A DNA stretch of 64,000 nt from Desulfobulbaceae bacterium UBA2273 (lineage in GTDB: Bacteria; Desulfobacterota; Desulfobulbia; Desulfobulbales; Desulfurivibrionaceae). Of this stretch, positions 1 through 9,700 are shown piece after piece. The stretch lies in NCBI GenBank assembly GCA_002347095.1, contig DDWZ01000018.1:62001-126000 (forward strand), given 5' to 3'. The translations under genes and the position numbers were made by a program. How positions within the stretch are numbered: the stretch's first letter is position 1; each line of letters opens with the position of its first letter. Under the pieces are notes generated by a model. It was not told the DNA's origin. It ran no database searches and was given only the letters and a program-made list of their open reading frames with translations.

Positions 1-137
1 TCGCCCAGCGTCCAGAACGGCGCCCCATGCTCCAAATACCCCAGCAGGTAATAGCCCGCGGTGCCGATGGCCGTCACCACCAGCAGAAAAACACCGGCAA
101 GGACGCTTCTATTCTTCAAGGTATGTGGCATCGCCAT
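1..137 (-). CDS. N-terminus of a probable ion-channel membrane protein (partial)
   Basis: Only the first 45 codons are in the window; the gene continues past the left edge. The start ATG at 137 has GGGGAGG five bases upstream. The peptide is a short basic leader, one hydrophobic helix (about residues 12-32), then a segment ending HGAPFWTLG. In two-helix potassium channels a similar stretch precedes the pore helix and the TVGYG filter, which would lie outside the window. The channel assignment is inference from this N-terminus alone. It follows the acyltransferase gene by 24 bp on the same strand, so it is probably the distal gene of the uvrB transcript. Confidence 0.45.
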   Translation of the reverse strand, partial: MAMPHTLKNRSVLAGVFLLVVTAIGTAGYYLLGYLEHGAPFWTLG

Positions 138-161
138 GAACCTCCCCAGCCCAAACGGTGA

Positions 162-854
162 CTATGCGCCGTCATGACCATCCTTGCCGAATTTACCCCA
201 CGCTTGCGCATACAAAGCATTGAGCCGATGTTGCATCTCCTGGCGGTATTGCTCGATTTCCTCCGCCCCTGATTTTTCCGGAACCATCAACGGCTCGCCA
301 TACCAGAGGTCGAGCCGGGCAAAAGGCTTGGGCAGCAGGGTGCGATCCCAACTGCGAAAGGCCCAGTAACGGTCAGCCGCCACCGCCATGGGCAGGATGG
401 GCGCACCGCTTTTGCCGGCAAGCAGGATGGCGCCGGCCTGCATCACCCGGGGTGGCCCTTGGGAACCATCACCAACGATGGCCGCATTATAGCCCTGGCG
501 CAGCAAACCGATCAGCCCCTTGAGCGCGGAAAACCCGCCCCGGTTGCGGGAACCGCGCACCGCAACGACCCCCTGGCGGGCAAGAATCCGGGCGACAAAT
601 TCACCATCCTCGCTGGCGCTGACCATGGCGCCCCACCCTCTGCCCCGGCCGCGGATGAGCTCGACCGCGGCAAACACGCTGTAATGCCAGAACACCCCGA
701 CAAAGGGTTTACCACCCGCCTCGCAACGCGCCCGGTTTTCAGCCCCATGCACTCGGCCCCTGCAGGTGGCGAAAAGCAATCGGCTCAGACCGGCATACAG
801 CCATGGCGCAACGACCAGCAACACGTTATACAAAAAACCTTTTTTCACAGCCAT
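162..854 (-). CDS. DUF374-type lysophospholipid acyltransferase
   Basis: 230 residues. An N-terminal hydrophobic segment (about 8-28) is followed by a PlsC-like fold of the DUF374 type: FWHYSVF near residue 55 holds the candidate catalytic His, then [18 protein letters not shown] and a [10 protein letters not shown] block that normally contacts the acyl acceptor phosphate. Known members acylate lipid A precursors or lysophospholipids at the inner membrane; the substrate here cannot be read from sequence. The start overlaps the uvrB stop by 10 bp, so translation is probably coupled. The family call is firm, the substrate is open. Confidence 0.8.
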   Translation of the reverse strand: MAVKKGFLYNVLLVVAPWLYAGLSRLLFATCRGRVHGAENRARCEAGGKPFVGVFWHYSVFAAVELIRGRGRGWGAMVSASEDGEFVARILARQGVVAVRGSRNRGGFSALKGLIGLLRQGYNAAIVGDGSQGPPRVMQAGAILLAGKSGAPILPMAVAADRYWAFRSWDRTLLPKPFARLDLWYGEPLMVPEKSGAEEIEQYRQEMQHRLNALYAQAWGKFGKDGHDGA

Positions 855-2839
855 GCAAGTTCCATTTCCTTCAATTTCTTGAGCTGATCGCGCAAAGCGG
901 CCGCATCCTCAAAGGCAAGCTCCTTGGCCGCGGCAAGCATCTCCTTTTCCAGCGCCTTCATCTCCCGGCGCAGTTCCGCCAGGGTTGCGTACTGCGGCCC
1001 TGCCTCGCCGGTTGCCACCGGAACGGTCACATAATCCTTTTCATACACCGTTTCCATGAGATCCTTGATCCGCGACTGCACGCTCTCCGGGGTAATACCG
1101 TGGGCTGCATTGTATTCCGCCTGGATGGCTCGCCGCCGCTCGGTCTCATCCATGGTTTGGCGCATGGAATCGGTGATCCGGTCCCCGTAAAGGATCACCA
1201 TGCCCTTCACATTCCGGGCCGCCCGGCCGCAGGTTTGAATCAACGAACGAGCGCTGCGCAGGAATCCCTCCTTGTCCGCGTCCAAAACCGCCACCAATGA
1301 GACCTCTGGGATATCCAGCCCTTCGCGGAGAAGGTTGATGCCCACCAGCACTTGATACTCCCCGAGGCGCAGATCGCGGATCAGCTCCATGCGCTCCATG
1401 GTTTTGATGTCCGAGTGCAGATAGCGCACCCGCACCCCGAGTTTTTCGTAATACTCGGTAAGATCCTCGGCCATCCGCTTGGTCAGGGTGGTGATCAGCA
1501 CCCGCTCGCCAAGCTCCTCCCGCAGCCGGACCTCTTCCAGCAGATCATCCACCTGATTGGTTGCCGGCCGGACCACAATCCGGGGGTCCAAAAGCCCGGT
1601 GGGCCGGATCAACTGCTCCACCACCCTGCCTGCCGCCTTTTCCAGCTCGAAATCACCGGGGGTGGCCGAAACATAGACCGCCTGGGGGATGCGGGCCGCG
1701 AATTCATCAAACATCAGGGGCCGGTTATCCAGGGCGGACGGCAGCCGGAAGCCGAACTCGGTCAGGGTTTCCTTGCGGGAGCGGTCCCCCCGGTACATGC
1801 CCCGCACCTGGGGGATGGTCACGTGGGATTCGTCGGCAAAGAGGATAAAATCCGGGGGGAAATAATCCAGCAGGGTGGGCGGCGGCTCCCCGGGGGCCAG
1901 ACCGGTGAAATGGCGGCTGTAGTTCTCGATGCCGTGGCAGTAGCCCAGCTCCTGCAACATCTCCAGGTCAAACATGGTGCGCTGTTCCAAGCGTTGGGCC
2001 TCGACCAGCCGGTTGTGAGCATAAAAAAAAGCAAGCCGCTCCTGAAGCTCCTCCTTGATGGTGGCCGTGGCCCGCTGCAGCCGATCCTTGGAGGTGACAA
2101 AATGACTGCCCGGAAAAACGGTGAGCTCGGCGAAGCGCTCCAGCACCTTGCCCCGCAGGGGATCGATGATGCTCACCGCCTCAATGGTGTCGCCGAAAAA
2201 CTCCACCCGCACGGCGCGGTCCTCCTCGTAGGCCGGGAAGATCTCCAGCACATCGCCCCGCACCCGGAAGGTGCCGCGATGGAAAGAGAGATCGTTGCGC
2301 TCATAGAGCATGTGGACCAGCCTGCGCCGCATCTCCTCCAGGGGATACTCCTCCCCTTGTTTGAGGAAAAGATGCATGTTCTGGTACTCCTCCGGGGAGC
2401 CCAGGCCGTAGATGCAGGAAACCGAAGCGACGATGATCACGTCCCGCCGGGTAAGGAGCGCCCGGGTGGCGGAGTGGCGCATCTTGTCGATGGCCTCGTT
2501 GATGGCGGAATCCTTCTCGATGTAGGTATCCGACGAGGGGATGTACGCCTCGGGCTGGTAGTAGTCGTAGTAGCTGACGAAATACTCCACCGCGTTTGAG
2601 GGAAACAGCTCCTTGAACTCCGAGTAGAGCTGGGCCGCCAGGGTTTTGTTGGGGGCCATGACCAGGGCCGGGCGGCCGGTTTTGGCGATGACCTGCGCCA
2701 CGGTGAAGGTCTTGCCAGAGCCGGTAACGCCGAGGAGAACCTGATGCGGCAGCCCTTCCGTCAGCCCCCGGCACAGGAGGTTGATGGCTGCCGGCTGGTC
2801 TCCGGCGGGAGTAAAGGTGGTTTCGAGCTGAAAGGACAT
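845..2839 (-). CDS. uvrB: Excinuclease ABC subunit B
   Basis: 664 residues, the normal UvrB length. It is the damage-verification helicase of nucleotide excision repair, loaded by UvrA and partnered by UvrC. Visible features are Walker A GVTGSGKT near residue 40, the beta-hairpin region [21 protein letters not shown] that inserts between strands, the helicase motif [15 protein letters not shown] and GRAARN blocks, and a C-terminal UVR domain beginning [12 protein letters not shown]. Longer in-frame starts exist, but ATG 2839 has GGAG nine bases upstream and gives the canonical MSFQL start. It heads a minus-strand set with the acyltransferase and channel genes. Confidence 0.97.
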   Translation of the reverse strand: MSFQLETTFTPAGDQPAAINLLCRGLTEGLPHQVLLGVTGSGKTFTVAQVIAKTGRPALVMAPNKTLAAQLYSEFKELFPSNAVEYFVSYYDYYQPEAYIPSSDTYIEKDSAINEAIDKMRHSATRALLTRRDVIIVASVSCIYGLGSPEEYQNMHLFLKQGEEYPLEEMRRRLVHMLYERNDLSFHRGTFRVRGDVLEIFPAYEEDRAVRVEFFGDTIEAVSIIDPLRGKVLERFAELTVFPGSHFVTSKDRLQRATATIKEELQERLAFFYAHNRLVEAQRLEQRTMFDLEMLQELGYCHGIENYSRHFTGLAPGEPPPTLLDYFPPDFILFADESHVTIPQVRGMYRGDRSRKETLTEFGFRLPSALDNRPLMFDEFAARIPQAVYVSATPGDFELEKAAGRVVEQLIRPTGLLDPRIVVRPATNQVDDLLEEVRLREELGERVLITTLTKRMAEDLTEYYEKLGVRVRYLHSDIKTMERMELIRDLRLGEYQVLVGINLLREGLDIPEVSLVAVLDADKEGFLRSARSLIQTCGRAARNVKGMVILYGDRITDSMRQTMDETERRRAIQAEYNAAHGITPESVQSRIKDLMETVYEKDYVTVPVATGEAGPQYATLAELRREMKALEKEMLAAAKELAFEDAAALRDQLKKLKEMELAWL

Positions 2840-2881
2840 GGGGCGCATCTCCAGGGCGGACACAATCAGGGGCGAGATGGC

Positions 2882-2910
2882 ATCATACCATATTGGCGAG
2901 GTGTTACCAA
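2882..2910 (-). promoter_or_regulatory. Candidate sigma-70 promoter for uvrB
   Basis: On the minus strand TTGGTA (2910-2905) and TATGAT (2887-2882) are separated by 17 bp and lie about 45 bp upstream of the chosen uvrB start. The match is good for both hexamers. No LexA-type box was recognised. Confidence 0.5.
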
Positions 2911-3003
2911 ACAATCCGGCCCAATGGCTTTTCACCTTTTTCGCTGATAATCCGAAGAGATCCGGAGCAGGACACAAAAAAATAATCCCGCCCATGAACA
3001 GGA

Positions 3004-3033
3004 TTGACAAGCAGCACCCTGGAGACGTATATA
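3004..3033 (+). promoter_or_regulatory. Candidate sigma-70 promoter for the glucan synthase-like gene
   Basis: A perfect TTGACA at 3004-3009 and TATATA at 3028-3033 are separated by 18 bp. Transcription from here would leave a leader of about 185 nt before the ATG at 3225. No riboswitch or terminator was recognised in that leader. Confidence 0.5.
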
Positions 3034-3224
3034 CTGGTACTGTTCATGGTGTAAATTCCAGCACTTTCCCCCCATGCGCGCATACGGAAAATGGGTTTGA
3101 CCCCGCACATCATCCCACAGAGCAGACAAAACACCGGGGACCAGAGCAGCCCGGCTTCGCCGCTATTTTTTCCCGGCTTGCACCCCATGCGCCGACAGAA
3201 ACGTTTCCACAACAAGAGAGCCAT

Positions 3225-5846
3225 ATGACCAGGGCAAACATCCTCATTGCCATCGCGATCGCGGTTATTTCCAGCAGCATCTGGGCCTTTGTCAATAAGC
3301 CGGAACAGGAGCCCCGCTGGCCCACCCGCATCCAGGGTTTTTCCTTTTCCCCGTTCCGCGAATGGCAGAGCGCCATCGACCATGTCCTGCCCACCGAGGA
3401 GGAGATCGACGCGGACTTGGCCCTGCTGGCCAACAAAACCCACGCGGTGAGAACCTATACCCAGGAAGGCACCCTGGCGGAGATTCCCAGGCTGGCGCGC
3501 AAACACGGGCTCAACGTGACCCTCGGCGCCTGGCTGACCAACGATCTCGAAAGAAACGACGTGGAGATCGAAACCGCCATCAGGGTCGCCAATGAAAACC
3601 CAAAAAACGTGATCCGGATCATAATCGGCAACGAGGCGCTGCTCCGCGGCGACCTGACCCCGGAACAGCTCATCGCCTATCTCGACCGGATGCAGGAATC
3701 CGTCGAGGTTCCGGTGAGCACGGCCGAACCGTGGCACATCTGGATGAAGCATCCGGACCTCGGCGAACACGTGGACTACGTCGCCACCCACATGCTGCCC
3801 TACTGGGAAGGGGTGGAGATGGCCCAGTCCATTGACTACATCGTCAAGCACATGAACATGCTGAAGCAAAAATTCCCGGGCAAAGAGGTGATCATCGGCG
3901 AGGTAGGCTGGCCCAGCAACGGGAGAACCCGGCAACTGGCCGTGGCCTCCCCGGCCAACGAAGCCATCTTTCTCCGCCGTTTTCTGGCCAAGGCCGAGCA
4001 GGAAAAATACACCTACTATGTCATGGAGGCCTTTGACCAGCCCTGGAAACAGGGCAGCGAAGGCGCAGTGGGCGCATACTGGGGCGTGTACGACGTCAAC
4101 CGTCAGCCCAAGTTCCCCTTTACCGAACCCATCGTCAGGATTCCGGAATGGCGCGTTCTGGCCGGAATCTCGGCGATAATCGCCATCATCACCTTCGCCT
4201 TTCTCCTGATCGACAGCACAACCCTGCGCACCCGCGGGCGCAGCTTTCTCGCCACCATCGCCTTCACCGCCTCCACCGGAGCGGTATGGATCGTGTACAC
4301 CTACACCAGGCAATACCTGAACCCGACCACCATCCTCATCGGCATCCTCATGGTCATCGGCATGATCGGGGTCGTGGTGGTCCTCCTTGCCGAGGCCCAT
4401 GAATGGGCGGAGGCAACCTGGCTCTCCCAGTGGCGGCGACCGTTTACCCCGCAGCATCTGGAGGATGACCAGTTGCCCATGGTCTCCGTGCAGGTGCCCG
4501 CCTACAACGAACCGCCGGAGATGCTGATCGAGACCCTCAACGCCCTGGCCCAGTTGGACTACCCCCGCTACGAGGTCCTGGTCATCGACAACAACACCAA
4601 GGACCCGGCGGTCTGGCAACCGGTGGAAGCCCACTGCCAAAAACTCGGGCCCAAGTTCCGTTTCTTCCATGTGGCCCCGCTGCCCGGATTCAAGGCCGGG
4701 GCGCTGAACTTCGCCCTGGAAAAAACCGCCCCAGAGGCCGAGATTCTGGCGGTCATCGACAGCGATTACATTGTCACCCCGGACTGGCTGCGGGACATGG
4801 CGCCCCAGTTTGCCAAGCCTTCCCTGGCCATTGCCCAGGCGCCCCAGGATTACCGGGACGACGGGGAAAACCTCTTCAAAGCCATGTGTTACGCGGAATA
4901 CAAGGGGTTTTTCTATATCGGCATGCTGACCCGCAATGAACGCAACGCCATCATCCAACACGGCACCATGACCATGGTGCGCAAATCCGTGCTGCAGGAG
5001 GTCGGAGGCTGGGCGGAATGGTGCATCACCGAGGATGCGGAACTGGGGTTGAAGATCTTTGAGCGCGGCTATGAAGCCACCTATATCCCAAAGACCTACG
5101 GCCGGGGATTGATGCCGGACACCTTCATCGATTTCAAGAAACAGCGCTTCCGCTGGGCCTACGGGGCAGTGCAGATCCTGCGGCGTCATGCCAAAGCCCT
5201 GCTCTTCGGCAGAAAGACCTCCCTCACCAGGGGGCAGCGCTATCATTTTGTCGCCGGCTGGATACCCTGGATGGCGGACAGCCTGAACATGTTCTTCACC
5301 GTGGCCGCCCTGGGCTGGTCCACCGGCATGGTTTATTTTCCCCTCCAGGTTGACCCGCCCCTGGTCATTCTGTCGATCTTGCCGCTGACTCTCTTTGTTT
5401 TCAAGGTGGGCAAGATGATCTACCTCTACCGGACCCGGGTCGGCGCCACGGCCGGACAGACCCTGGCCTCGGCCCTGGCGGGCCTTTCCCTGTCCCACAC
5501 CATTTCCCGCGCGATCCTCCTTGGTTTTGTCACCAAGGACATCCCGTTTTTCCGGACCCCGAAACGAGCCAAGCGCCATGCCCTGCTGCAGGCCCTGCAG
5601 GCCGCAAGGGAAGAAGGGCTGATCATGATCGCCCTCTGGCTCGCAGCGGTCTGCGTCGTGATCTCGCAAGGATCGGAGACCGCGGACCTCATGGTCTGGA
5701 TCATGGTTCTGCTGGTCCAGTCGATCCCGTATCTGGCGGCGGTTATCATGTCGATGATAAGCGGTTTCTCCAAAACCGAGGAAACATTCATCAGCAGTAT
5801 CACCGCGCCGCCTCCTGCGACACCTGAGCCGGAAAGCGCCGCCTGA
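3225..5846 (+). CDS. GH17 glucanase - GT2 glycosyltransferase fusion, membrane glucan synthase-like
   Basis: 873 residues. After an N-terminal anchor helix (4-22) comes a GH17-like domain (about 35-300) with candidate acid E137 in GNEALLR and nucleophile E226 in IGEVGWPSNG. Two membrane helices (about 310-330 and 367-390) lead to a family 2 glycosyltransferase with VPAYNEP (425-431), D512-S-D514, TED (602-604) and QRFRW (640-644), then several C-terminal helices. The pairing suits synthesis and remodelling of a beta-glucan such as cyclic or linear beta-1,3-glucan (NdvB-like); the product is inferred. ATG 3225 has AAGAGAG just upstream; longer in-frame extensions run back through the promoter region and are unlikely. 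Confidence 0.88.
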   Translation: MTRANILIAIAIAVISSSIWAFVNKPEQEPRWPTRIQGFSFSPFREWQSAIDHVLPTEEEIDADLALLANKTHAVRTYTQEGTLAEIPRLARKHGLNVTLGAWLTNDLERNDVEIETAIRVANENPKNVIRIIIGNEALLRGDLTPEQLIAYLDRMQESVEVPVSTAEPWHIWMKHPDLGEHVDYVATHMLPYWEGVEMAQSIDYIVKHMNMLKQKFPGKEVIIGEVGWPSNGRTRQLAVASPANEAIFLRRFLAKAEQEKYTYYVMEAFDQPWKQGSEGAVGAYWGVYDVNRQPKFPFTEPIVRIPEWRVLAGISAIIAIITFAFLLIDSTTLRTRGRSFLATIAFTASTGAVWIVYTYTRQYLNPTTILIGILMVIGMIGVVVVLLAEAHEWAEATWLSQWRRPFTPQHLEDDQLPMVSVQVPAYNEPPEMLIETLNALAQLDYPRYEVLVIDNNTKDPAVWQPVEAHCQKLGPKFRFFHVAPLPGFKAGALNFALEKTAPEAEILAVIDSDYIVTPDWLRDMAPQFAKPSLAIAQAPQDYRDDGENLFKAMCYAEYKGFFYIGMLTRNERNAIIQHGTMTMVRKSVLQEVGGWAEWCITEDAELGLKIFERGYEATYIPKTYGRGLMPDTFIDFKKQRFRWAYGAVQILRRHAKALLFGRKTSLTRGQRYHFVAGWIPWMADSLNMFFTVAALGWSTGMVYFPLQVDPPLVILSILPLTLFVFKVGKMIYLYRTRVGATAGQTLASALAGLSLSHTISRAILLGFVTKDIPFFRTPKRAKRHALLQALQAAREEGLIMIALWLAAVCVVISQGSETADLMVWIMVLLVQSIPYLAAVIMSMISGFSKTEETFISSITAPPPATPEPESAA

Positions 5847-6111
5847 CCCCGGCGACTCTCCATGCTCTTGCAGGAAAGTTCCCCAGGGGGCGCGGAAAAA
5901 AAACCGCCCCCCTGCCGAACCGGGGGAAACCGCCTGAAAATCCATTCCTCTTGCCTCCGGCGAAAAAATCGACTATACAGCCGATCATTCTCTTTTTTCG
6001 CAGCATGACGGATTCAAAAATTTACGCGCCATGGGGCGCGGGGAAATAACCAGCAACCACCATTGCCCCTGCCTTGCGCCGAGCAGCCGTATGCTCCGGC
6101 CTTCTCCCACT

Positions 6112-6903
6112 ATGCATATCTTCCCTCGCCACAGCGCCAAAAACGCCCCCCCAGACCTACCGCCCAGAAGGAAGGGATTCAGCCATCGGCTCCGATCGTT
6201 TTTCCGCCTGGCCTTCAGGTGGTTTGCCTGCTTCCTCGCGGCCACCATGGCGATCACCCTTCTCTTTCGCTGGGTGCCGTTGCCGGGCAGTTCCCTGATG
6301 GTCCAGCGCCAGATCGCCTCCCTGTGGCAAAAAAACAAGGAGTACCGTTTCCGTTACCAGTGGGTCAGCATAGGGCGCATTTCTCCCTATGCTCCGCTGG
6401 CGGCGATCGCCTCCGAAGACCAAAAATTTTTCAGCCACATGGGGTTTGACTTTGATGCCATCGAAAAGGCTTGGGAACACAACCAGCGCCGGAAACGGGT
6501 GCATGGGGCCAGCACCATTTCCCAGCAGGTTGCCAAGAATCTCTTCCTCTGGCCGGGGCGAAGCTTTATCCGTAAGGGATTGGAGGTGTATTTCACCCTG
6601 CTGATCGAGGGGCTCTGGCCCAAACGCCGCATTCTCGAGGTCTATCTCAACGTGGCGGAGTTCGGTCCCGGCATCTTCGGGGTGGAAGCGGCCAGCCGGG
6701 CGTATTTCCACAAACCGGCCGCCAAGCTCAATAGCGCGGAAGCCGCCATCCTGGCGGCAATCCTGCCCAGCCCCCTGCGGTCGAATGCCGCCCGGCCCTC
6801 CGGCTACATCAGCGAACGGGCCTGGCATATCCAGCGGCAGATGCGGCTCATGGGCGGTCCTGCTTCCCTGCGCAAACACCTCGGCGCCCCGTCTAAGAAA
6901 TAA
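6112..6903 (+). CDS. mtgA: Monofunctional peptidoglycan glycosyltransferase
   Basis: 263 residues from the chosen ATG. A basic N-terminus and one transmembrane helix (about 27-48) precede a GT51 domain. It has IASEDQKFFSHMGFD with the catalytic Glu, GASTISQQVAKNLFLW, KRRILEVYLNVAEFGPGIFGVEAASRAYF and AAILPSP. It polymerises lipid II into glycan strands at the outer face of the inner membrane. There is no transpeptidase domain, hence the MtgA call. The start is uncertain: ATG 6031 and 6091 are also in frame, but that stretch reads as non-coding and no start has a clear ribosome site. Its 3' end overlaps the converging RluA-family gene by 11 bp. Confidence 0.9.
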   Translation: MHIFPRHSAKNAPPDLPPRRKGFSHRLRSFFRLAFRWFACFLAATMAITLLFRWVPLPGSSLMVQRQIASLWQKNKEYRFRYQWVSIGRISPYAPLAAIASEDQKFFSHMGFDFDAIEKAWEHNQRRKRVHGASTISQQVAKNLFLWPGRSFIRKGLEVYFTLLIEGLWPKRRILEVYLNVAEFGPGIFGVEAASRAYFHKPAAKLNSAEAAILAAILPSPLRSNAARPSGYISERAWHIQRQMRLMGGPASLRKHLGAPSKK

Positions 6904-7774
6904 TCGTCTCAGCCTGGGTTTCCAGGCTGACACATACCTCCTTCCTGGTGAAGGGGCAGCGAAAGGCAAGCCGATGGGCGACAAGCTCCATGCCGGTGCT
7001 GTTCTTGTTCCCGACCCCATACTTCGGATCGCCGAGGACGGGATGGCCGAGCATGGCAAAGTGTCGGCGGATCTGATGCAAACGTCCGGTACCGAGGGTG
7101 ACCTCGACCACGGAGCTGTCACTGGCCGGATCATAGGCGGCGAGGGTGTATCGGGTGAGGGCGGGCTTATTGTCCAGAGGCAGTTCAATCGTCCCGGACT
7201 CCGAGGAGAGACGGCCGAGCACCGTCACCCGGTACTGCTTGTCAATGGCCTTATCCTGCAATAATCGGGAAAGTTTGGCTGCCGCCGCCTTGGTGTGGGC
7301 GAGGATCATCAGGCCGGCCGCTTCCCGGTCCAAGCGATGCACGGGCAGGACCGGCCGCTTCAGGCGAAAATGGACCTCGACCTGGCGCACCAGCGAGCAA
7401 TGATCGCCGTAGTCCGTTCCCTGGGCGAGCAGGCCGGCGGGTTTCAGCCAAACGCTGTACTGCCTGGCATCGAGGAGGCATCGGGGTGCCGGCGGTTTCA
7501 CCGCGAGAAGCCGCGCGTCGTAATACAGATCCAGTACCTCGCCCGGCCCCGGCTGCGCGGTTGCCTTTCGCAACCGTTTCCGCCCGCCCCTTTTGCCGGT
7601 CAGCCAAACCGCCCCCTTGCACATGGCGTCCTTCACCCGGCTCTTGGCAAGCCCGGCGCGGGAGGCGAGGAGCTCGCAGGCCGAACCCGCATCCTCCGGG
7701 GCAACGGTGATCCGCAGGGTAAACGCAGTTACAGCCGGAGGCAGTCCCTCCGGCCGGTTATCTGAAATGCTCAT
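6893..7774 (-). CDS. RluA-family RNA pseudouridine synthase
   Basis: 293 residues from ATG 7774. The domain runs from an S4-like N-terminus (LASRAGLAKSRVKDAM) to the RluA catalytic block LPVHRLDREAAGLMI, whose Asp is the nucleophile for uridine isomerisation, and the later GRLHQIRRHFAMLGHPVLGDPKYG signature. Substrate (23S rRNA or tRNA position) cannot be told. The longer in-frame N-terminus overlaps thiL and reads as noise. It starts 17 bp inside the end of thiL, so the two are probably co-transcribed and coupled. Confidence 0.88.
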   Translation of the reverse strand: MSISDNRPEGLPPAVTAFTLRITVAPEDAGSACELLASRAGLAKSRVKDAMCKGAVWLTGKRGGRKRLRKATAQPGPGEVLDLYYDARLLAVKPPAPRCLLDARQYSVWLKPAGLLAQGTDYGDHCSLVRQVEVHFRLKRPVLPVHRLDREAAGLMILAHTKAAAAKLSRLLQDKAIDKQYRVTVLGRLSSESGTIELPLDNKPALTRYTLAAYDPASDSSVVEVTLGTGRLHQIRRHFAMLGHPVLGDPKYGVGNKNSTGMELVAHRLAFRCPFTRKEVCVSLETQAETIIS

Positions 7775-8750
7775 AGCCACGGTAGCTGATCTCCCGGCAC
7801 TGTCCCGCTTCTTCAAGAAAAACACCCTGGCCCTCGACAATACGTCCCACGGCAAAAAGCTCCTTGCCGGTTTTTTCCCTGACCAGAGCGCGGAGCGACG
7901 CCGCCTGCTGCTCGCCGGCGGTGAAGAGCAATTGATAATCCTCCCCGCCGGCAAGCGCCCAGTCAAGGGGAGACTGGCCGCAGGTTGCCGCTGCCTTGCG
8001 CAGCAGGGGGGAAAGGGGAATCTTGTCAGCCGCCACCACCGCCCCAACCCCGCTTTCCGCGCAGATATGGGCCAGATCGGTGGCCAGGCCGTCGGAGAGA
8101 TCCTGCATGGCATGGACAAGCCCGCTCGCGGCCAAGACCCTGCCGACAGTCACCTGGGGAACCGGGTCCAGATGCGCTCCAACCAACGGCTGCCAGCCGG
8201 GATCATGAGCCAATCCCATCCGGCACAGGGCGAGACCTGCCGCCGCCTCGCCCAGGAAACCACTGACCAAAACCACATCGCCGGGCAGGGCGCCCTTTCT
8301 GGCAAGCAGCTCTGCCTCGGCCATCTCCCCGAGCACCGTAATGGAAAGCACGCTCTCCTGCTCGCTTTGCACCGTGTCCCCACCGATCAGCACAACCCCA
8401 TGTTCGGCAAGCACGGCCAAAAAACCGGACATGAATGCATCCAGCCACTGGCTCGCAAAGGCCGGGGTCAAGGCCAGGGAAAGCAGGGCAAAACGGGGCA
8501 GACCGCCCATGGCGGCGATGTCGCTGATATTGACCGAGGCTGCTTTCCTGCCCAGCGCATGGGGAGGATGCCAGGCCAAATCAAAATGCACCCCCGCCAC
8601 CATGGTATCGGTGGTAACCAAGCTGACCCTCCCCTGGGTCGTCCGGTAGACCGCGCAGTCATCGCCTATCCCGACCACAAGATCGTCCGAACTCCCCGCC
8701 GCCTGGCGGATACGGGCGATAATCCCTCTTTCTCCTCCGGACCGCGCCAT
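7758..8750 (-). CDS. thiL: Thiamine-monophosphate kinase
   Basis: 330 residues, typical for ThiL, which phosphorylates thiamine monophosphate to the active diphosphate using ATP. Visible motifs are VVGIGDDCAV (metal/nucleotide loop), TTDTMVAGVHFD, GRKAASVNISDIAAMGG and VLIGGDTV near residue 120, plus QDLSDGLATDL and GGEDYQLLF late in the protein. ATG 8750 has GGGGGAAGC immediately upstream. The RluA-family gene follows with an overlap. No TPP riboswitch was recognised in front of it. Confidence 0.95.
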   Translation of the reverse strand: MARSGGERGIIARIRQAAGSSDDLVVGIGDDCAVYRTTQGRVSLVTTDTMVAGVHFDLAWHPPHALGRKAASVNISDIAAMGGLPRFALLSLALTPAFASQWLDAFMSGFLAVLAEHGVVLIGGDTVQSEQESVLSITVLGEMAEAELLARKGALPGDVVLVSGFLGEAAAGLALCRMGLAHDPGWQPLVGAHLDPVPQVTVGRVLAASGLVHAMQDLSDGLATDLAHICAESGVGAVVAADKIPLSPLLRKAAATCGQSPLDWALAGGEDYQLLFTAGEQQAASLRALVREKTGKELFAVGRIVEGQGVFLEEAGQCREISYRGYEHFR

Positions 8751-8827
8751 GCTTCCCCCTATTTTTTCATCAAGTTTTCCCGGAACTATCCCGATCCGTA
8801 GAGCAAAGAACAACGAGGAGCCCGACC

Positions 8828-9001
8828 ATGCAAGTAATCTGCTGCGTTTGTCACAAAACAAAAAATCACAAGGGCTGGGCAAAACAGGCTGCCAGGTCCG
8901 GGGTGCAGCTCTCACACGGCTATTGTCCCCAGTGTTTCAGGCAGATGATGGAGATGGTTGAAAATTTCTTTGTCCTGGACGGCTGCCGCAAGAGCGCCTG
9001 A
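8828..9001 (+). CDS. 57-residue zinc-ribbon-like protein with SHG-CPxC motif
   Basis: A short gene with GAGGAG seven bases before the ATG. The protein starts MQVICCVCHKTK, has a conserved-looking Trp at residue 17, and ends its core with SHGYCPQCF. The C-x-x-C and C-x-x-C pairs suggest one bound metal. The pattern resembles a short C-x-x-C ... SHGxCPxC module that I know as a tail on some bacterial signalling proteins (PAS/GGDEF or receiver proteins). Here it stands alone. Function unknown. It is divergent from thiL and converges on the gene at 9029. Confidence 0.7.
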   Translation: MQVICCVCHKTKNHKGWAKQAARSGVQLSHGYCPQCFRQMMEMVENFFVLDGCRKSA

Positions 9002-9028
9002 TACACTCCCTTTTCCACGAAGCCCTTC

Positions 9029-9397
9029 CTACTTGATCACCTTGAGAAAAGACCCTTTCTTTTTCCCGGGACCGGCGGGTTCGATGGCTTTCTTCTCCGC
9101 GACCTCGCCCCTGCCAAAGTCAATGGCCTTGATGAAGCGCTCCTCGCCCCCCATGGTGAATATTTCCTGACCGGTGAACTGCGGGGTCCGCAAGGTCCAG
9201 ACCGTCTTCTGCGGAGGAATGGTCAACAACTGCAGACTCACCAGCCACCACTCTTCTTTTTTGGCATAATCCCGCTCGATTCCGGTAACCAGGGCATACA
9301 TAATTTTTTCGGCCACGATCAGGACGATATCCCCGACCTGAGTGCTCTCCTTGAAAACAAATATATTTTTCAAGTCAGTGACGATCTTTTCTATCAT
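9029..9397 (-). CDS. Conserved-looking hypothetical protein, 122 residues
   Basis: Not recognised. A beta-rich core (about 15-95: VGDIVLIVAEKIMYALVTGIERDY then WWLVSLQLL and VWTLRTPQF) is followed by a Lys/Gly-rich tail. There is no signal peptide or membrane helix, so it is probably cytosolic. The ribosome site is weak. Base use matches its neighbours, supporting a real resident gene. The 300 bp upstream, toward the sigma factor, holds no gene that I can support. Confidence 0.55.
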   Translation of the reverse strand: MIEKIVTDLKNIFVFKESTQVGDIVLIVAEKIMYALVTGIERDYAKKEEWWLVSLQLLTIPPQKTVWTLRTPQFTGQEIFTMGGEERFIKAIDFGRGEVAEKKAIEPAGPGKKKGSFLKVIK

Positions 9398-9622
9398 GGA
9401 ATAGTCTCATATAAAGGGGAGCAACAGCACAGGAACACCACGAAAAAACAAGATACCCAATCACGGGGAATCTTTCAAGCATCCGCGCAAAACGCGCGAA
9501 TCACGAATCCCCACGCTTTCCTGTTGTTCTTTTGAGTCCTTTTTTGTTTAATCGAGCAAGAGGCTCTTTTTCCCAGCGCCCCTCTTTGGTGAAATCGCCG
9601 AAAACGCATTCCCATTTTACCC

Positions 9623-9650
9623 GGAACTTTTTATCCGGGTGGTTGTCTAT
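9623..9650 (+). promoter_or_regulatory. ECF/sigma-E-type promoter of the sigma factor gene
   Basis: GGAACTT at 9623-9629, a 15-bp spacer, then GTCTAT at 9645-9650. This matches the known sigma-E consensus (GGAACTT, 15-16 bp, GTCTAA) closely, and it sits about 50 bp before the sigma factor start. The arrangement indicates autoregulation, as in enterobacterial rpoE. Confidence 0.75.
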
Positions 9651-9700
9651 AAAATTAACAGCAAAAAATGGCCCTGGCCTTGTAGGGCAAGCGGATAACA

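Noticed and set aside
5880..5930. A terminator after the GH17-GT2 gene
   Set aside because: The G/C-rich stem has its A-run in the loop and no T-run after it.
2904..5945. A 1013-codon open frame antisense to the GH17-GT2 gene
   Set aside because: It is a GC-driven shadow; its translation has no domain features and the plus-strand gene has intact motifs.
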